Of a stretch of DNA of 17,756 nucleotides, positions 1 through 5,917 are shown piece by piece. The notes beneath the pieces were generated by a model. It did not search any database, was not told the DNA's origin, and worked only from the letters and a program-made list of their open reading frames with translations. This DNA comes from JAHEME01 sp034435035. GTDB lineage: Bacteria; Chloroflexota; Anaerolineae; Aggregatilineales; UBA3940. Position numbers and translations under genes: made by a program. The stretch spans positions 1 to 17,756 of the forward strand of contig DAOTXW010000071.1 in the NCBI GenBank assembly GCA_034435035.1, written 5' to 3'. How positions within the stretch are numbered: position 1 is the first letter of the stretch; each line of letters starts with the position of its first letter.

Positions 1-102
1 GCCCTCAGGGCAGCCGGCAACCGGGCCATACGGGGATGTTATCGACCGACAAACTCGATTTATCTCTCCCCTGAACAGGCTGTTACACTAAGGCAGGGCG
101 CA

Positions 103-363
103 CTAACGGGGTTCAATGACCAGGCGAATAGCCGTGCGCTCCTGGTCATCAATCTGGATCTCGGTGAAGTATGGGATGCAGCAGATGGCGATCCCATCGA
201 GCTCCAGATATCCGCGGGCGATAGCGGTGGCTTTGACCGCCTGGTTTACTGCTCCAGCCCCGATCGCCTGTACCTCTGCATGCTTATGTTCCCTGATCAC
301 CCCCGCAATTGCACCCGCCACCGCCGTGGAGCGTGAGTGGGCAGAGACTTTGATGACATCCAT
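103..363 (-). CDS. spoVS: Stage V sporulation protein S (SpoVS) family protein
   Basis: This 86-residue protein reads almost like the family consensus from its first residue (MDVIKVSAHS) to its last (ERTAIRLVIEPR), with the conserved core VQAIGAGAVNQAVKATAIA at about residues 31-49. That length is the usual full length for the family. I chose the ATG at 361-363 because it begins exactly where family homology begins and has AAGAGGTG a few bases upstream; the open frame continues further upstream but carries no recognisable protein. SpoVS proteins are small cytoplasmic proteins with a predicted Alba-like nucleic-acid-binding fold. They affect septation and sporulation in Bacillus but also occur in lineages that do not form spores, such as Deinococcus-Thermus and Chloroflexota. 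The gene lies about 200 bases downstream of the DUF2085 gene on the same strand. I found no convincing promoter in that gap, so whether it is read with the upstream operon is open. The identity is very sure, the role here is not. Confidence 0.95.
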   Translation of the reverse strand: MDVIKVSAHSRSTAVAGAIAGVIREHKHAEVQAIGAGAVNQAVKATAIARGYLELDGIAICCIPYFTEIQIDDQERTAIRLVIEPR

Positions 364-547
364 CCCACACCTCTTCTTGTGCGTTGATGTCAGAAAGAAG
401 GTGTGCCTGGATTTACATTGGGGCTGCCGTTGCGGTGTAGGAGCGATCGCAGCCGGTCCTGCAACCAAGCATCCACGTAACCGCATTGTAGTGCCGCTTG
501 ATGACAAGCGCAAACACGAGTCAATGGCCAACGGGAGTCGCGCGGCG

Positions 548-566
548 GGCAGGCAGCCCTCCTGCC
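548..566 (-). terminator. Hairpin directly after the DUF2085 stop codon
   Basis: A perfect 6-bp stem (GGCAGG at 548-553, CCTGCC at 561-566) with a 7-base loop lies immediately after the DUF2085 stop on the minus strand. No run of T follows it, so it may be only a transcript 3' end stabiliser or a weak terminator. The rest of the gap to spoVS (364-547) shows nothing else I can name. Confidence 0.3.
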
Positions 567-1439
567 TCAGGCGCCCGGGATGGTAAATCCATCCCAGGTA
601 CCGAACAGCGCATAGCGACCGACATCGATCAGGCCGATCAGGGTCAGCGTCATGGCAATACCAAACAGGATCAGGGGCAGTGCCTCCCGGTAGGAATGCG
701 CCCGGTTTTCCTGCCCCAGCACACTGGCCATGATCACCGTGTTGATAGTGGAGAGCACGGCTATCGCGCCAACTGCACTGAGCACGGCCAGGGGGTAGAG
801 CAGTACAGCCAGCCCGCTCAGCACCATCCCGATCAGGATCGCACCAATCCCCACCAGCGCGAGATAGTGCCACAGGGTGAGCAGGGTGCGCTCAGACGTT
901 GCATCAGCCCACAGGGTGGCGCTAGCAACCGGCAGCAGCAGGCTGCCCATAGTGATGCCGTGAAACATCCCGGAGAACAGACGTAGAAAGTTGGATGGCT
1001 CGTAGAGATGGGGTAGGCCCGGTGGCAGCAGAAACGTGAACGAATTAGCACCGTCAAAGGCCCAGAACAGGCTGAAGGCAAGCATTACCAGCACGATCCC
1101 GGTGGGGGGAAAGAGAGCTGCGCGGCGGCGGCCAAGGAGCAGGCCAGGACCCAGCAAGCCAACCAGGACGCCCAGAAAAGTTCCTGAACAACGGGCGCAC
1201 ATCGGCAGCTGGCGACCATCCGGAAACAGGAATGAGCGCACCGTGATGCGATGGCAGACCGCATAGCCCACAGCATCAGCTTTGCCCAGCACCCCTGCCG
1301 GCGTGAATGACATCCACAAGACTCCGGCGATGAGCACGGTGATCGCGCCGATCCATAACAGACGGTGGCCGGGATCGGCTAGCCGCTGCCACAGCGTATC
1401 CGCCGGGGTATCCGGTGTGGAGATACCGGGTTCGTTCAT
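567..1439 (-). CDS. DUF2085 family integral membrane protein
   Basis: This 290-residue polytopic membrane protein has hydrophobic segments at about residues 28-46, 86-103, 113-128, 155-175, 190-215, 218-240 and 258-275. Its soluble signature is the cysteine-rich part that defines DUF2085: CHR at 62-64 followed by a conserved RSF, then PMCARCSG at 79-86 (Cys81 and Cys84). Further on come an acidic-Asn motif (FDGANSF, about 128-134) and NFLRLFSGMFHG near 150-161, in the positions where the family has its N..R..G...G pattern. No biochemical function is established for the family; the paired cysteines suggest metal binding or a redox pair, which is inference. It follows ftsH by 62 bases on the same strand and is probably cotranscribed with it. 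The ATG at 1437-1439 is preceded by GGGGGT, the only plausible ribosome binding site, which is buried in a hairpin (see 1443-1459). Confidence 0.85.
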   Translation of the reverse strand: MNEPGISTPDTPADTLWQRLADPGHRLLWIGAITVLIAGVLWMSFTPAGVLGKADAVGYAVCHRITVRSFLFPDGRQLPMCARCSGTFLGVLVGLLGPGLLLGRRRAALFPPTGIVLVMLAFSLFWAFDGANSFTFLLPPGLPHLYEPSNFLRLFSGMFHGITMGSLLLPVASATLWADATSERTLLTLWHYLALVGIGAILIGMVLSGLAVLLYPLAVLSAVGAIAVLSTINTVIMASVLGQENRAHSYREALPLILFGIAMTLTLIGLIDVGRYALFGTWDGFTIPGA

Positions 1440-1442
1440 AGA

Positions 1443-1459
1443 CCCCCAACATGTGGGGG
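1443..1459 (-). promoter_or_regulatory. Hairpin overlapping the DUF2085 ribosome binding site
   Basis: A perfect 6-bp inverted repeat (CCCCCA at 1443-1448, TGGGGG at 1454-1459, loop of 5) sits between the ftsH stop and the DUF2085 start. In the minus-strand RNA the downstream arm carries GGGGG(T), which is also the only Shine-Dalgarno-like element before the DUF2085 ATG three to four bases further on. Folding would hide it. No T-run follows, so a terminator is less likely than a translation-level effect. A C-rich run at 1472-1479 (plus-strand reading) could compete for pairing partners. This is structural inference only. Confidence 0.4.
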
Positions 1460-1501
1460 CGATTCTTGCTCACCCCCCCGCGGCACTGACGGCTGTGACG
1501 A

Positions 1502-3340
1502 TCAGGCCGTCATGATCTGTTCAAACCGCTGGCGGTCGACCGTTTCTTCTTCGAGCAGAGTCGCGGCCAGGGCTTCCAGCCGATCCCGGTTGCTGTCCAG
1601 CAGCGCACGCGCCCGGTCATACGCCCCGTTGATGATCAGACTGACTTCCTCGTCGATCAGGCGGGCCGCTTCTTCGCTGTAGTCCCGTTCCATACCCAGG
1701 CTGCGCCCAAAGAACAGGTCGCTGCCTTCTTCACCGTAGACGCGCAGCCCGGCCCGCGGGCTCATCCCGTAGCGCGTGACCATGGCGCGGGCGATGGCGG
1801 TGCACCGCTCCAGATCATTGCTGGCCCCGGTCGTGATGCGGCCAAAGTGCAACTCCTCGGCGGCGCGCCCGCCCAGCAGGCCGGCGATCATGTCCTCGAG
1901 CTGTTCCCGGAGCATCAGGCCGCTGTCCATGCTCTCTGGCAGGGACATGGTGTAGCCACCCGCTGCCCCGCGCGGGATGATGGTAATCTTGTGGACAGGA
2001 TCGCTGTATCTGAGGTGATACATAACCACGGCGTGGCCCGCCTCATGGTAAGCCACCACCTCTTTCTCCTCAGGGCTGACCACCCGCGAGCGGCGCTCCG
2101 GCCCGGCGATGATCTTCTCCATCGCATCCTGAAGCTCCTGCATGCCAATGGCGGCCAAGCTGCGCTGCGCAGCCAGGATGGCTGCCTCATTGACCAGATT
2201 CTCAATATCCGCGCCGGAAAAGCCGGGAGTCAGCTTTGCCAGTGTATGGAGGTCCACATCCGTAGCCAGCGGCTTACCCCTGGCATGAACCTGGAGGATC
2301 TGCTCACGGCCCTTCACATCTGGCCGGGAGATATACACCTTGCGGTCAAAACGCCCGGGGCGCATGAGTGCGGGGTCCAGCACATCAGCCCGGTTAGTAG
2401 CGGCGATCACGATGATATTGGTGCTGTTGTCAAAGCCATCCATCTCAACCAGTATCTGGTTGAGCGTCTGTTCGCGCTCATCGTGGCCCCCGCCCAGCCC
2501 GGTGCCCCGCGTGCGGCCCACGGCATCGATCTCATCCACGAAGACGATGCAGGGCGCTATTTGTTTGGCCCGGGTGAATAGATCTCTTACCCGGCTGGCG
2601 CCCACGCCGACGAACATCTCGACGAACTCCGATCCGGAGATGCTCATGAAGGGCACGCCGGCTTCGCCGGCAACCGCCCGCGCCAGCAGGGTCTTTCCTG
2701 TGCCGGGCGGGCCGATCATCAGCACGCCTCTGGGAACGCGAGCGCCCAGCCGAAGAAACTTTTCGGGATCACGCAGGAACTCGACGACTTCCTTAAGCTC
2801 CTGCTTGGATTCCTCCGCACCGGCAACATCATCAAAGGTGACCACAGGCTGATCGACGCGGATCATCCGCGCCCGGCTGCGGCCAAACGTCATGGCCTGA
2901 TCCTGGCCGCTGCGCATTGAGCGCATGATGTAAAGGGCAAACCAGCCGACAATGATCAGGGGAATCAACGTGAGAGCGACCTGACCGATGATTGACATCG
3001 CGTTGGGGCCAACAATCCTGATCTCAACAGCCTGCAGCCGGTCAGCTGTGACGCCCAGCAGGTCAAGCGTCTCGTACAGGCTGGTGCCGGGTTCTTTGCG
3101 AGCGATGAGCATCTCATCGCCGTCAAGTTCCACCGTCAGCGTATCGCCGCTGACGGTGATTGCTCGGACCTCGCCCTCCTCGATACGCTGTGCCACCTCA
3201 GAGAGAGTGGTCTGCTCGCCGGAGCGGGTCAGCTCAGCACGCAGGTAGGGTATGGACAGCAAAGCCCCAAATAACAGAACGATCAGGACGATAATGCGCC
3301 CCCGGCTGGTGGGGGAAGATTCAGGCTTTTGTGGTTCCAC
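1502..3340 (-). CDS. ftsH: ATP-dependent zinc metalloprotease FtsH
   Basis: FtsH is the membrane-anchored AAA+ protease that extracts and degrades misfolded membrane proteins and selected soluble regulators. This copy has 612 residues, a normal length. In order: transmembrane segment about 16-34, an extracytoplasmic domain about 35-113, transmembrane segment about 114-138, then the AAA+ module with Walker A GPPGTGKT (210-217), pore motif MFVG (242-245), Walker B IVFVDEID (265-272) and second region of homology with arginine fingers Arg327 and Arg330. The peptidase domain follows with zinc site HEAGH (432-436) and the third ligand Asp509 in ASNDL. All catalytic residues are present. The start codon is GTG (3338-3340) with GGAAAG about five bases upstream; no better in-frame start exists. 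It begins a likely two-gene unit with DUF2085. I did not find a convincing promoter between 3341 and 3470. Confidence 0.97.
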   Translation of the reverse strand: MEPQKPESSPTSRGRIIVLIVLLFGALLSIPYLRAELTRSGEQTTLSEVAQRIEEGEVRAITVSGDTLTVELDGDEMLIARKEPGTSLYETLDLLGVTADRLQAVEIRIVGPNAMSIIGQVALTLIPLIIVGWFALYIMRSMRSGQDQAMTFGRSRARMIRVDQPVVTFDDVAGAEESKQELKEVVEFLRDPEKFLRLGARVPRGVLMIGPPGTGKTLLARAVAGEAGVPFMSISGSEFVEMFVGVGASRVRDLFTRAKQIAPCIVFVDEIDAVGRTRGTGLGGGHDEREQTLNQILVEMDGFDNSTNIIVIAATNRADVLDPALMRPGRFDRKVYISRPDVKGREQILQVHARGKPLATDVDLHTLAKLTPGFSGADIENLVNEAAILAAQRSLAAIGMQELQDAMEKIIAGPERRSRVVSPEEKEVVAYHEAGHAVVMYHLRYSDPVHKITIIPRGAAGGYTMSLPESMDSGLMLREQLEDMIAGLLGGRAAEELHFGRITTGASNDLERCTAIARAMVTRYGMSPRAGLRVYGEEGSDLFFGRSLGMERDYSEEAARLIDEEVSLIINGAYDRARALLDSNRDRLEALAATLLEEETVDRQRFEQIMTA

Positions 3341-3471
3341 AGAGACTTTCCGTTGTTATTCCAGTAGTATGAGCGCCGCAGCCTATGCATCTATGAGCCC
3401 GGCGTGCTGCTGAGTCTACCGCAAACCCGTGCAAATCTCACGGCAGCCCCGTTTCGGAGGGAGACAAACGA

Positions 3472-3502
3472 CGCCGGGTCAGCTTGAGAGCTGCACCCGG
3501 CG
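3472..3502 (-). terminator. Intrinsic terminator after the SIMPL lipoprotein gene
   Basis: An 8-bp stem (CGCCGGGT at 3472-3479, ACCCGGCG at 3495-3502) continues, after one unpaired base, into a 5-bp stem (CAGCT 3480-3484, AGCTG 3489-3493) with a 4-base loop. On the minus strand it is followed by a T-rich stretch (TCGTTTGTCTC), and it lies about 40 bases after the SIMPL stop, so it should separate that gene from ftsH. The other side is also T-rich (CGTTCTTTCTC), so it could act in both directions. Confidence 0.8.
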
Positions 3503-3540
3503 CGTTCTTTCTCACAGGCAGGCAGATCGCTCTGCGGAGA

Positions 3541-4302
3541 CTACTTGGTGCTGAAGGTGACGGTGACCTGCAGGCTGACGGTCTGCTGACCAGGGCTGAT
3601 GGCCGGCGCTCCGCCGCCTCCGCCCAGGCCTTCCATCGCGGCGCGCTCAACCGGATAGAACGGGTAGTAGTCTGACGATACACCCTCAACAACCACGATC
3701 GGTTCGCCGAGCTGCACACCGATGGCCTCTGCCAGCTGCTGAGCGCGGGCACGAGCATCTTCTATCGCGCTCGTTCGCGCCTGCGCCTCGAGCTCGGCGG
3801 TATCCTCGATCCCGAAGCTGAGGCCGCCAACACTGTTGGCGCCTGCGTTCAGCCCGGCATCGATGATCTCACCTGTGCGGGCCATATCGCGAACTTTGAC
3901 CTGCAGATTGGTATCTACATGGTAGATCCGCTCGCCGGTTGGCTGCCCGGTTTGAGGATCGTACTTGTCTTCCGGCCATACGCTGTAGCCGACCGTCTGC
4001 ATGTCGGCCTCGGCGATACCCATCTCCTTCATGGCATCCATGATCTGCTGCATGGTGGCATTAGCGTCGGCCACCGCCTGGCCAACATTGCTATCTACCA
4101 CGCTGACACCCAGCATCACATATGCTGTGTCCGGTACGCCGCTGGCCTCTCCGCTGCCGCTGACGGTGATGGTGTTTGCCATGGCGGGGCTGCCCGCTGC
4201 GGGAGCCGCACCAAGCTGGCTACAGCCCGTCGCCAGCGCCAGTGCGGCGACCAGCCCAATACCTACCAGTACGATACGCTTGCTGCTGATGACCGACTTC
4301 AT
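3541..4302 (-). CDS. SIMPL-domain (DUF541) lipoprotein
   Basis: This 253-residue protein starts with a lipoprotein signal: a basic N-terminus (KSVISSKR), a hydrophobic core about 10-23 and the lipobox ATGC with Cys27 as the predicted lipidated residue. After a small Ala/Pro linker the SIMPL domain runs from ITVSGSGEASGVPDTAYV (about 45-62) to the last strand VSLQVTVTFSTK. Conserved points are the opening GSGEA.GVPDTA, the central YSVWPEDKYD segment and the helix ARTSAIEDARARAQQLAEAIG. A Gly-rich loop (GLGGGGGAP) lies near 225-233. Family members are secreted or periplasmic (BP26/OMP28-like) and form ring-like oligomers; their molecular role is poorly known and some affect stress resistance. 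The ATG at 4300-4302 has GGAGGAG seven bases upstream, a strong ribosome binding site. The gene appears to be its own transcription unit, closed by the terminator at 3472-3502. Confidence 0.93.
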   Translation of the reverse strand: MKSVISSKRIVLVGIGLVAALALATGCSQLGAAPAAGSPAMANTITVSGSGEASGVPDTAYVMLGVSVVDSNVGQAVADANATMQQIMDAMKEMGIAEADMQTVGYSVWPEDKYDPQTGQPTGERIYHVDTNLQVKVRDMARTGEIIDAGLNAGANSVGGLSFGIEDTAELEAQARTSAIEDARARAQQLAEAIGVQLGEPIVVVEGVSSDYYPFYPVERAAMEGLGGGGGAPAISPGQQTVSLQVTVTFSTK

Positions 4303-4532
4303 GATCTAGCTCCTCCAGAGGGCTATTAGTGAAGGCGCTGCTGCCAGGCTGCCTGGGCGCTGTGAAAGAACCCGCCGCATCTTCGGGCTCCTGGCACCAT
4401 CGCTTTCTCAAACACGATCACTGTGCTATCACAATGCGTTAATAGAACGCGGCAGACCGCTGAAAGGTTCCCATCCGTGTCGAAGGAGCCGAATCCTGGT
4501 CGCGGGCCAGATTCTCGCGGTGCCGGCTTACC
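4303..4532. other. Intergenic region between SIMPL lipoprotein and tRNA-Thr
   Basis: This divergent spacer must hold the promoter of the SIMPL gene, but I cannot point to a clean one. A TATTAA-like element on the minus strand near 4441-4446 has only a poor -35. Two small palindromes lie next to each other: TGTGCTATCACA (4422-4433) and GCGTT-5-AACGC (4436-4450), either of which could be an operator. No coding sequence is supported here. Confidence 0.35.
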
Positions 4533-4562
4533 TTGTCAGTGAGCAGGGTCGGTGGGTATAAT
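4533..4562 (+). promoter_or_regulatory. Promoter of tRNA-Thr (and possibly udk)
   Basis: TTGTCA at 4533-4538 and a perfect TATAAT at 4557-4562 are separated by 18 bases. The mature tRNA begins 10 bases after the -10 element, which fits a short 5' leader. This is one of the clearest vegetative promoters in the window. Confidence 0.75.
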
Positions 4563-4572
4563 GAACCAACGT

Positions 4573-4645
4573 GCCACCCTAGCTCAATCGGTAGAGCGAG
4601 CGCTTCGTAAGCGTTAGGTTATGGGTTCGAGTCCCATGGGTGGCT
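4573..4645 (+). tRNA. tRNA-Thr (anticodon CGT)
   Basis: A complete 73-base cloverleaf: acceptor arms GCCACCC (4573-4579) and GGGTGGC (4638-4644) pair perfectly, the D stem is GCTC/GAGC, the anticodon stem AGCGC/GCGTT (one G-U pair) encloses the loop TTCGTAA with anticodon CGT, and the T stem ATGGG/CCCAT encloses TTCGAGT. Anticodon CGT reads the threonine codon ACG. The discriminator is T4645 and the 3' CCA is not encoded. Confidence 0.95.
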
Positions 4646-4647
4646 TC

Positions 4648-4674
4648 TCTGCCCCGGTCTGGTTCCGGGGCAGA
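4648..4674 (+). terminator. Hairpin between tRNA-Thr and udk
   Basis: A perfect 10-bp stem (TCTGCCCCGG at 4648-4657, CCGGGGCAGA at 4665-4674) with a 7-base loop begins two bases after the tRNA. It lacks a T-run on the plus strand, so it may mark tRNA 3' processing or partial termination rather than full separation from udk, which starts 20 bases later without a visible promoter of its own. Confidence 0.45.
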
Positions 4675-4694
4675 CTGCTAGATGGGAGGCACCT

Positions 4695-5336
4695 GTGCAC
4701 GACACGGAGGGCCAGCCCCGTCCGATTACTATCGGGGTGGCAGGCGGCAGCGGCTCCGGTAAGACGACGGTTGCCCGGGTGATCCTCGATCGCATCGGCT
4801 CTGCCAACATCGCCTATGTCCCGCACGATTCGTACTACCGCGACCTGAGCGATCTGCCCCGGGATCAGCGAGCCACCATCAACTTTGACCACCCGGACTC
4901 GCTGGATGGCGACCTGTTTATTGAACATATTCAGCGCCTACAGCGATACGAGCCGATCGAGATGCCGGTTTATGACTTTTCCACACATACCCGCACTGAT
5001 CAGGTTAAGGTGGTGCAGCCGCACCGTATTGTTCTGGTCGAAGGCATCCTGATCTTTGCTGAGGCGCGCCTGCGCGAGTTGTTCGATGTGCGCATCTTTG
5101 TGGATACTGATGATGATGTGCGCTTCATCCGTCGGCTGCAGCGCGATGTGTCTGAGCGTGGCCGCACCCCGGAGTCGGTGATCAGCCAGTGGCTAAATAC
5201 CGTGCGCCCAATGCATCTCGAGTTTGTCGAGCCGAGTAAACGCTATGCTCACATCGTCATTCCCGAAGGCGGGCGCAACGCCGTTGCGATGGAAATGGTG
5301 ATCGCCCGTATTGAAGCTTTGAGAGCGCGCCAATGA
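4695..5336 (+). CDS. udk: Uridine kinase (uridine/cytidine kinase)
   Basis: Uridine kinase phosphorylates uridine and cytidine to UMP and CMP in pyrimidine salvage, in the cytoplasm. The 213-residue length is normal. Walker A is GGSGSGKTT (17-25); the nucleoside-binding elements HDSYY (44-48), NFDHPDSLD (63-71) and YDFSTHTR (93-100) follow; VEGILIF (115-121) is the conserved strand before the lid; RRLQRDVSERGRT (146-158) is the lid with its arginines. The start is GTG at 4695 with GGGAGG five bases upstream. It lies 49 bases after tRNA-Thr with only a hairpin between, so it may share that promoter. Its stop overlaps the next start (ATGA, 5333-5336), which indicates translational coupling to the membrane protein downstream. 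Confidence 0.95.
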   Translation: MHDTEGQPRPITIGVAGGSGSGKTTVARVILDRIGSANIAYVPHDSYYRDLSDLPRDQRATINFDHPDSLDGDLFIEHIQRLQRYEPIEMPVYDFSTHTRTDQVKVVQPHRIVLVEGILIFAEARLRELFDVRIFVDTDDDVRFIRRLQRDVSERGRTPESVISQWLNTVRPMHLEFVEPSKRYAHIVIPEGGRNAVAMEMVIARIEALRARQ

Positions 5337-5917
5337 CTGCTCCCGAATCGGCATCCAACCCTGAAACCCAGAACCTGCACCAGCCGTTTGGCTGGCGGCA
5401 TGCGCTGGCACTCCTGGTAGCCGCAGGCATTACGGCGGCTATTCTGCTTTCTTACCAGCGGCTGGGGGATCTGCGGCATCTGGCCTATGGCGGCGCTTTT
5501 CTGGCCATGCTGCTGGGCAACGCTACGTTGATCCTGCCCGTCCCGGGGCTGATCATCGTCTATGTGCTGGGGGCGACGCTGAATCCGCTGTTGCTGGGGC
5601 TGGCCGCGGGGCCGGGAGCGGCTCTGGGCGAGATGACCGGTTACTTTGCCGGGTATGGCGGCAGCGCGTTCGTGGACAACCTGAAGCTGTATCAGCGCAT
5701 CAAGGGCTGGATGGAACGCTATGGGCTGATTGTGATCACGGCGCTGGCTGCGATACCCAACCCGGCCTTCGATATGGCAGGCGTGGTAGCCGGCTCGCTG
5801 CGGCTCAGGTGGTGGCAGTTTCTGATCGCAGCGGCGCTGGGCAAAACGCTACAGGCCATCCTGATCGCCTACGCGGGCCACTTTTCGATCGGCTGGGTGC
5901 GCGGATTCCTGGAGTAG
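5333..5917 (+). CDS. VTT/DedA-like small membrane protein
   Basis: This 194-residue protein has a hydrophilic N-terminal tail of about 20 residues and hydrophobic segments at about 22-41, 52-70, 72-95, 131-150 and 158-184. The segment LPVPGLIIVYVLGATLNPLLLGLAAG with the following GAALGEMTGYFAGYGG (about 95-110) fits the VTT (DedA, SNARE-associated) pattern: a re-entrant loop with a conserved Pro-rich turn, then G..LGE..GY..G..GG. ALAAIPNPAFDMAGVVAGSLRL (about 137-158) matches the second re-entrant loop, with a Pro and Asp that are usually conserved. DedA-like proteins are linked to lipid (undecaprenyl phosphate or phospholipid) scrambling and proton-dependent membrane homeostasis. The ATG overlaps the udk stop by four bases. 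The last 69 bases overlap the 3' end of the convergent glycosyltransferase gene. The family assignment is good, the substrate unknown. Confidence 0.8.
   Translation: MTAPESASNPETQNLHQPFGWRHALALLVAAGITAAILLSYQRLGDLRHLAYGGAFLAMLLGNATLILPVPGLIIVYVLGATLNPLLLGLAAGPGAALGEMTGYFAGYGGSAFVDNLKLYQRIKGWMERYGLIVITALAAIPNPAFDMAGVVAGSLRLRWWQFLIAAALGKTLQAILIAYAGHFSIGWVRGFLE

Noticed and set aside
1..102. Terminator or gene downstream of spoVS
   Set aside because: Only very short inverted repeats (for example CCTG-TT-CAGG) without a T-run, and no supported reading frame.
364..873. N-terminal extension of SpoVS to 256 residues
   Set aside because: The extension runs antiparallel through the spacer and into the DUF2085 gene in another frame and has no homology; SpoVS is complete from the ATG at 363 with its own ribosome binding site.
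1847..2581. Long plus-strand open frame inside ftsH
   Set aside because: Antisense to a fully conserved ftsH; no family resemblance, no ribosome binding site of note.
4422..4433. CRP-type binding site (TGTG...CACA)
   Set aside because: The spacer is 4 bases, while the classical TGTGA-N6-TCACA site has a different spacing; kept only as a generic palindrome.
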